The notes under the pieces: generated by a model
Told to the model about the DNA's origin: nothing
The model's database searches: none
Seen by the model: the letters and a program-made list of their open reading frames with translations, nothing else
Part shown: positions 63,168 through 64,000 of the stretch, piece after piece
Layout: every line of letters starts with the position of its first letter
Numbering within the stretch: position 1 is the first letter of the stretch
Program-made: the position numbers and the translations under genes
NCBI RefSeq assembly: GCF_963675165.1
Contig: NC_087379.1
Span: 6,179,839-6,243,838, forward strand
Reading direction: 5' to 3'
DNA from: Halichondria panicea
Lineage: Eukaryota; Porifera; Demospongiae; Suberitida; Halichondriidae
DNA length: 64,000 nucleotides

Positions 63168-64000
63168 ATGGCCGAGAGAGTGACGACAAAAGAAGCTCTC
63201 AAGAAACTCGATGCTCAACTCAAATGCTCCCTTTGTCTCGATACTTTCAAGCAGCCGAAACTCTTGCCTTGTTTTCATGTGTTTTGCAAGTCCCCGTGTC
63301 TGGAGAAACTAGTGACTAAGGATGGACGCTCCCTCACTTGTCCCACCTGTCGACACATTGTCCCACTGTCAGAGAGGGGAGTGGCTGGACTGCAATCAGA
63401 CTTCCACATCGACCACTTGTTTGAGATACAAGATGCTTTCAACAAGGCCGAAAACAACAATGATATGAACTGTGGCAGCTGTGAGGATGGCAAAGCCACC
63501 GGATACAGTAACGACTGTGGGGACTTTTTGTGTGAGGAATGTCAAACTGCTCATAAGAGACTCAAATACACGAGGAATCATTATCTCATTTCGCTCAACG
63601 CACTCAAAGCTCAAATGACGGGCCTGGTTCCCCCCCAAAAATCCGCCCCCAATTGCCCCGAACACTCGAAGAATGACCTCAAGATATACTGCGATACTTG
63701 CTCCACTCTCATTTGCATGGACTGCACCATTCATCTACACAAAGACCACAACTATGACCTGGTGGCTGATGTGCTGACCAAGCACAAGGAAGAACTTGTC
63801 TCCAGTCTCAAACCAGTCAAAAACTATTCAGCCAGAGACAAAGGCTGACATGGAACTGACCACAAAAGGAAAAGAACCTCTTCAACAAGCTTGCCGAAGT
63901 TTCCTAGAGGTTGATCACAGTGGATCATTCAGCTTAGAGAACAGCCACACGACAGGAGATGGTCTGAAAGGTGCTATAACTGGAGAAACAAAAACTGTAT
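63168..64000 (+). pseudogene. TRIM-NHL array copy 7, coiled coil deleted, continues past window
   Basis: RING and B-box parts resemble the other copies. After codons for LKPVK, about 350 bp encoding the coiled coil is missing, joined at a short TCAAA microhomology near 63820. The frame shifts and ends at 63848. The following DNA still matches the filamin-proximal region (QPETKADMEL, SGSFSLENSHTTGDGLKGA) up to the window edge. One B-box 1 Cys is Ser (GYSNDCGDF), and the CCCTCACAG acceptor found upstream of other copies is altered. The downstream NHL part may still serve as a sequence donor. Confidence 0.8.

Overview
The window is animal nuclear DNA, AT-rich and full of small repeats, with compact intron-rich genes. 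The mix of genes (Groucho/TLE, OPA1, expanded TRIM-NHL and TRAF-like families, an Eph-like SAM exon) and the style of the repeats suggest a demosponge, possibly near Amphimedon. That placement is inference; no species marker was read.

Layout. Bases 1-12205 hold a Groucho/TLE co-repressor gene on the minus strand (17 coding exons, 733 codons). A broken TRAF-like gene lies antisense inside one of its introns. A second TRAF-like 3' end sits at bases 1-591, beside a stray piece of a TLE exon. TLE is head to head with an apparently intact OPA1 gene at 12615-20054 (23 exons, 920 codons), with about 410 bp between the two start codons.

From 20 kb to the right edge the DNA is a tandem array. The repeated unit is scrambled OPA1 exon relics plus one intronless TRIM-NHL gene. 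Seven TRIM-NHL copies are present, starting at 21526, 28156, 33672, 38936, 48523, 56655 and 63168. Five are full length (741-742 aa), the third is cut short by a small deletion, and the seventh has lost its coiled coil and leaves the window. The OPA1 relics show that a TRIM gene came to lie in a copy of OPA1 intron 8 before the array multiplied. A recent duplication of about 10 kb relates 16.5-26.7 kb to 43.4-54.0 kb. Each of its two copies has since gained its own transposon insertions.

The most interesting signal is in the TRIM-NHL genes. RING, B-boxes and most of the NHL framework are nearly identical between copies. Replacements cluster in two short stretches of each NHL blade, which by the known fold should form the loops of one face of the beta-propeller, the face used for ligand binding in Brat, LIN-41 and TRIM71. 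Promoterless NHL cassettes lie downstream of two copies, and one gene carries a block that matches its neighbouring cassette, as expected from gene conversion. Together this looks like a diversifying recognition-receptor locus. The function is inference.

No tRNA genes that look functional, rRNA, CRISPR or prokaryotic features were seen.
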